Of a DNA stretch of 52,539 bases, positions 50,737-52,539 are shown in pieces. Positions within the stretch are counted from its first letter, which is position 1, and each line of letters opens with the position of its first letter. The position numbers and the translations under genes are program-made. The DNA comes from Virgisporangium ochraceum (GTDB lineage: Bacteria > Actinomycetota > Actinomycetes > Mycobacteriales > Micromonosporaceae). The stretch lies in the NCBI RefSeq assembly GCF_016863655.1, contig NZ_BOPH01000047.1:1-52539 (forward strand), in the 5' to 3' direction. Below the pieces are notes generated by a model. It saw only the letters and a program-made list of their open reading frames with translations, searched no databases and was not told the origin of the DNA.

Positions 50737-52296
50737 ATGTCCTCCACGCGCGTCCTGGTACTGGGCGGGTTCGACGCCGGCCAGGCGGAGTTCGCCGAGA
50801 CGCTGCTCGGTCCGGCCTCCACGAGGCTCGACGTCACCGAGCCCGACGCGGTGGCGGCCGGTCTCGCCGGCGCCGCGGCGTCCGACGAGATCCTCGTCGC
50901 CGACCTCGACGAATGGGTCACGGAGCTGCTCGACGCGGTGTCCGGATGGGCCGACCGGTCCCATGCCGACGAGGCCATCCGGGCGCTCGCCGACGCCCTC
51001 GCCGGCACCGCCGCGCGCCGCGTGGTGCTGGTGAGCCGCGAGGTGGGCCTGGCGGTTCCCGCCGGTGGACGGGACACGGTGTACGCGGCGGCGCTCGCGA
51101 AGCTCAACCGGGCGCTGGCGGAGGCGTGCGACCGGGTCGCGCTGGTCGTCGCGGGCCAGGTCGCGTGGCTCAAGGGTGGACCGGCGCCGGTGACCAGCGG
51201 GGAGGTCGCGCGGCCCGCGATCGTGCCGATCGAGGTCGACGCCGGGATCCCCGAGCGGCCCGACCTCCTGGTTCCCGACGAGACCACCGCGTCGGCGGCC
51301 GGTCTCCAGCTGCAGGGGCTCGACTTCGTCGGCGCCGGGCTGGGCGCGCTCACCGACGTCGTCCGGTTCGCCGGCGGCACCCAGGGGCGGGCCGCGCCGC
51401 AGCCGTGGCGGTCGGCGCGGGTCATGCTGCTGCACGGGATCCACGCCGGCGGCGCCGCGGCCGGCGACGACCGCGACTCGGTCGACCGGCGCCTCGAGCA
51501 GGCCCACGAGGGGGTCGGGGCGCTGGCGCTGCTGGCCGGCGCGGCCGGTGCCTCGATCAGCACGGTCGAGTGCCCGCCGTCGGCGGCCATGGAGACCGGC
51601 GACGCGCTCACCGCCCAGGAGGTGGAGGCGGCGCTCGCGCAGGGCTGGAAGCTCGCCGAGGCCGCCGTCGACGAGGGCGCCGACGTGCTGGTGCTCGCCG
51701 CGCTCGGCACCGGTCAGGAGGCGGCGGCCGTCGCGCTCACCACGCTCACCGCCGGCGGCGAGCCGGCCGCGCTGCTCGACCGGGTGGTGGCGGCGTCGAG
51801 TTCGATCAACGACCTGGCGTGGATGACCCGCTGCGTCACGGTCCGCGACGCGCTGCACCGCGTGCGCACCCGGCCGCGTGACCCGCGCAGCCTGCTGGCC
51901 ACGGTCGGCGGCGGCGACATCGCGGTGGCGACCGGCATCATCCTCGGCGCCACCTACCGGCGCACCCCGGTGCTGATCGACGGCCCGGTCGGCATCGCGG
52001 CCGGCCTCGCGGCCCGCGACATCGGACCGCAGAGCCGGCTCTGGCTGCAGCTGGCCGACCACGGCGGCCACCCCCTGGTCCGCTTCGGCGGCGACGTGCT
52101 CGGCCTGAGCCCGGTGCTGCACCTGCGGATGCGGCTGGGCGAGGGCACCACGGCACTGGCGGCGCTGCCGCTGCTGAACGCGGCCCTGACCGTGTCGGCC
52201 GGCACCCCGCCGAAGCCGGTGGCGCCGCGCGCCGACGACCCCGGCTTCGCCGACTTCCCGACGGCCGAGCTCCCGCTGGTGAAGCAGAACCCCTGA
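50737..52296 (+). CDS. cobT: CobU-like/CobT fusion, nicotinate-nucleotide-DMB phosphoribosyltransferase-like
   Basis: 519 residues. The first 160 resemble CobU (adenosylcobinamide kinase): VVLVSREVGLAVPAG and ADRVALVVAG-like segments are recognisable, but the P-loop position reads LGGFDAGQAEFAE, without the Lys-Ser/Thr of a kinase. The rest resembles CobT: ATGIILGATYRRTPVLIDG and the RLGEGTTALAALPLL segment with the catalytic Glu. The usual nicotinate-mononucleotide loop GIGNTT reads LGTGQEAAAVAL. It may still make alpha-ribazole phosphate for the lower cobalamin ligand, or have a changed substrate. Confidence 0.78.
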   Translation: MSSTRVLVLGGFDAGQAEFAETLLGPASTRLDVTEPDAVAAGLAGAAASDEILVADLDEWVTELLDAVSGWADRSHADEAIRALADALAGTAARRVVLVSREVGLAVPAGGRDTVYAAALAKLNRALAEACDRVALVVAGQVAWLKGGPAPVTSGEVARPAIVPIEVDAGIPERPDLLVPDETTASAAGLQLQGLDFVGAGLGALTDVVRFAGGTQGRAAPQPWRSARVMLLHGIHAGGAAAGDDRDSVDRRLEQAHEGVGALALLAGAAGASISTVECPPSAAMETGDALTAQEVEAALAQGWKLAEAAVDEGADVLVLAALGTGQEAAAVALTTLTAGGEPAALLDRVVAASSSINDLAWMTRCVTVRDALHRVRTRPRDPRSLLATVGGGDIAVATGIILGATYRRTPVLIDGPVGIAAGLAARDIGPQSRLWLQLADHGGHPLVRFGGDVLGLSPVLHLRMRLGEGTTALAALPLLNAALTVSAGTPPKPVAPRADDPGFADFPTAELPLVKQNP

Positions 52297-52317
52297 CGCC
52301 TCCCGACCCCCCTCTCC

Positions 52318-52393
52318 GCCGATCTTGCAGTTGTGGCCCCCCTCAAAACACGACATTTCCGCAAATAGGGGCGGCCATAAGTGCAAGATCGAC
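52318..52393. repeat. IR-1 inverted repeat, copy D
   Basis: Arms 52318-52338 and 52373-52393 pair at 18 of 21 positions around a 34-nt loop with the AAAACACG block shared with copy B. It begins 22 bp after the cobT stop. Here the tandem array is on the far side from the gene, unlike copies A-C. Confidence 0.88.
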
Positions 52394-52397
52394 GCAG

Positions 52398-52469
52398 GGC
52401 TCGGCAACGGCACGGGGCTCGGCAACGGCACGGGGCTCGGCAACGGCACGGGGCTCGGCAACGGCACGG
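52398..52469. repeat. 18-bp tandem array, four perfect units
   Basis: GGCTCGGCAACGGCACGG repeated four times without a mismatch, starting 5 bp outside IR-1 copy D. Perfect identity implies recent expansion or frequent length change. Confidence 0.97.
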
Positions 52470-52478
52470 GGCGCGGGC

Positions 52479-52539
52479 GTGTGTCACTGGGCGTTCGGAT
52501 GCTCTGTCTTCGCGGGGGTTGGGGTGTCTGTTGATCGTT
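52479..52539. repeat. Partial copy of the 45521-45582 module, cut by the window edge
   Basis: About 90 percent identical to the interior of the MITE-like element (both contain CTGTCTTCGCGGGG and TGTTGATCGTT), with one single-base deletion. No TGTCC terminal repeat precedes it; the match starts abruptly after the 18-bp array. It ends in the left arm of the hairpin, and the remainder lies beyond the window. Confidence 0.85.

Overview
The window is chromosomal DNA of a very GC-rich, probably filamentous actinomycete. The evidence is third-position G/C codon use, many GTG/TTG starts, many genes that begin about 7 nt after a -10 element (predicted leaderless mRNAs), and an actinobacterial gene set: the bcc-aa3 respiratory branch (ctaE-qcrCAB, ctaF-ctaC), a PimB'-like mannosyltransferase, a MacRS-like two-component system, a DEDDh/GIY-YIG fusion nuclease and a CobU-like/CobT fusion. 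The gene order recalls, from memory, the M. tuberculosis Rv2187-Rv2207 and S. coelicolor SCO2120-SCO2156 regions. The genus cannot be fixed from sequence alone. No rRNA, tRNA, CRISPR array, prophage or intact insertion sequence was seen.

Layout. 0-8 kb: lipid acyltransferase, FMO-type monooxygenase coupled to an alpha/beta-hydrolase-like protein, an EEP nuclease, and a coupled SRPBCC / CxxC protein / ROK glucokinase operon. 8-13.5 kb: acyl-CoA synthetase, MacS-like kinase and MacR-like regulator, converging on pimB' and an M48 protease. 15-22.5 kb: NYN-domain protein, exonuclease/GIY-YIG fusion, an RSH (p)ppGpp enzyme, a NUDIX/nucleotidyltransferase pair and a stand-alone Lrp/AsnC sensor domain. 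22.5-36 kb: S9 peptidase, hydrolase, trpD, a receiver-like protein, an oxidase assembly protein, ctaE-qcrCAB, a secreted phospholipase A2, and ctaC-ctaF. 36-38 kb: a cysteine desulfurase-TusA operon converging on a thioredoxin-DUF4395 operon. 38-44 kb: PfkB kinase, HesB/ErpA-type Fe-S carrier, glycerate kinase, nadA, a MurA-type enzyme and a DUF3043 protein. 44-52.5 kb: a three-gene ABC-2 transporter, WG-repeat protein, aldo/keto reductase, M50 protease and the CobU-like/CobT fusion.

Functionally most of this is core metabolism. Electrons pass from quinol through QcrBAC to the aa3 oxidase (subunits II, III and IV here; subunit I is outside). Fe-S and sulfur handling genes (HesB/ErpA, cysteine desulfurase, TusA) lie nearby, and several Fe-S clients (QcrA, NadA) are in the window.

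The most unusual content is intergenic. One inverted-repeat family (IR-1) occurs four times, with 18-23 bp arms and a loop of constant 33-34 nt. A second family (IR-2) occurs twice. All six copies lie downstream of genes and beside short tandem or low-complexity GC-rich repeats. A 272-bp terminal-inverted-repeat element flanked by CTAG sits inside the ABC-transporter operon, exactly between a stop codon and a Shine-Dalgarno sequence. It carries a 21-bp hairpin whose three non-Watson-Crick positions are all G-U on one RNA strand. Part of this element recurs at the right window edge without the terminal repeat.
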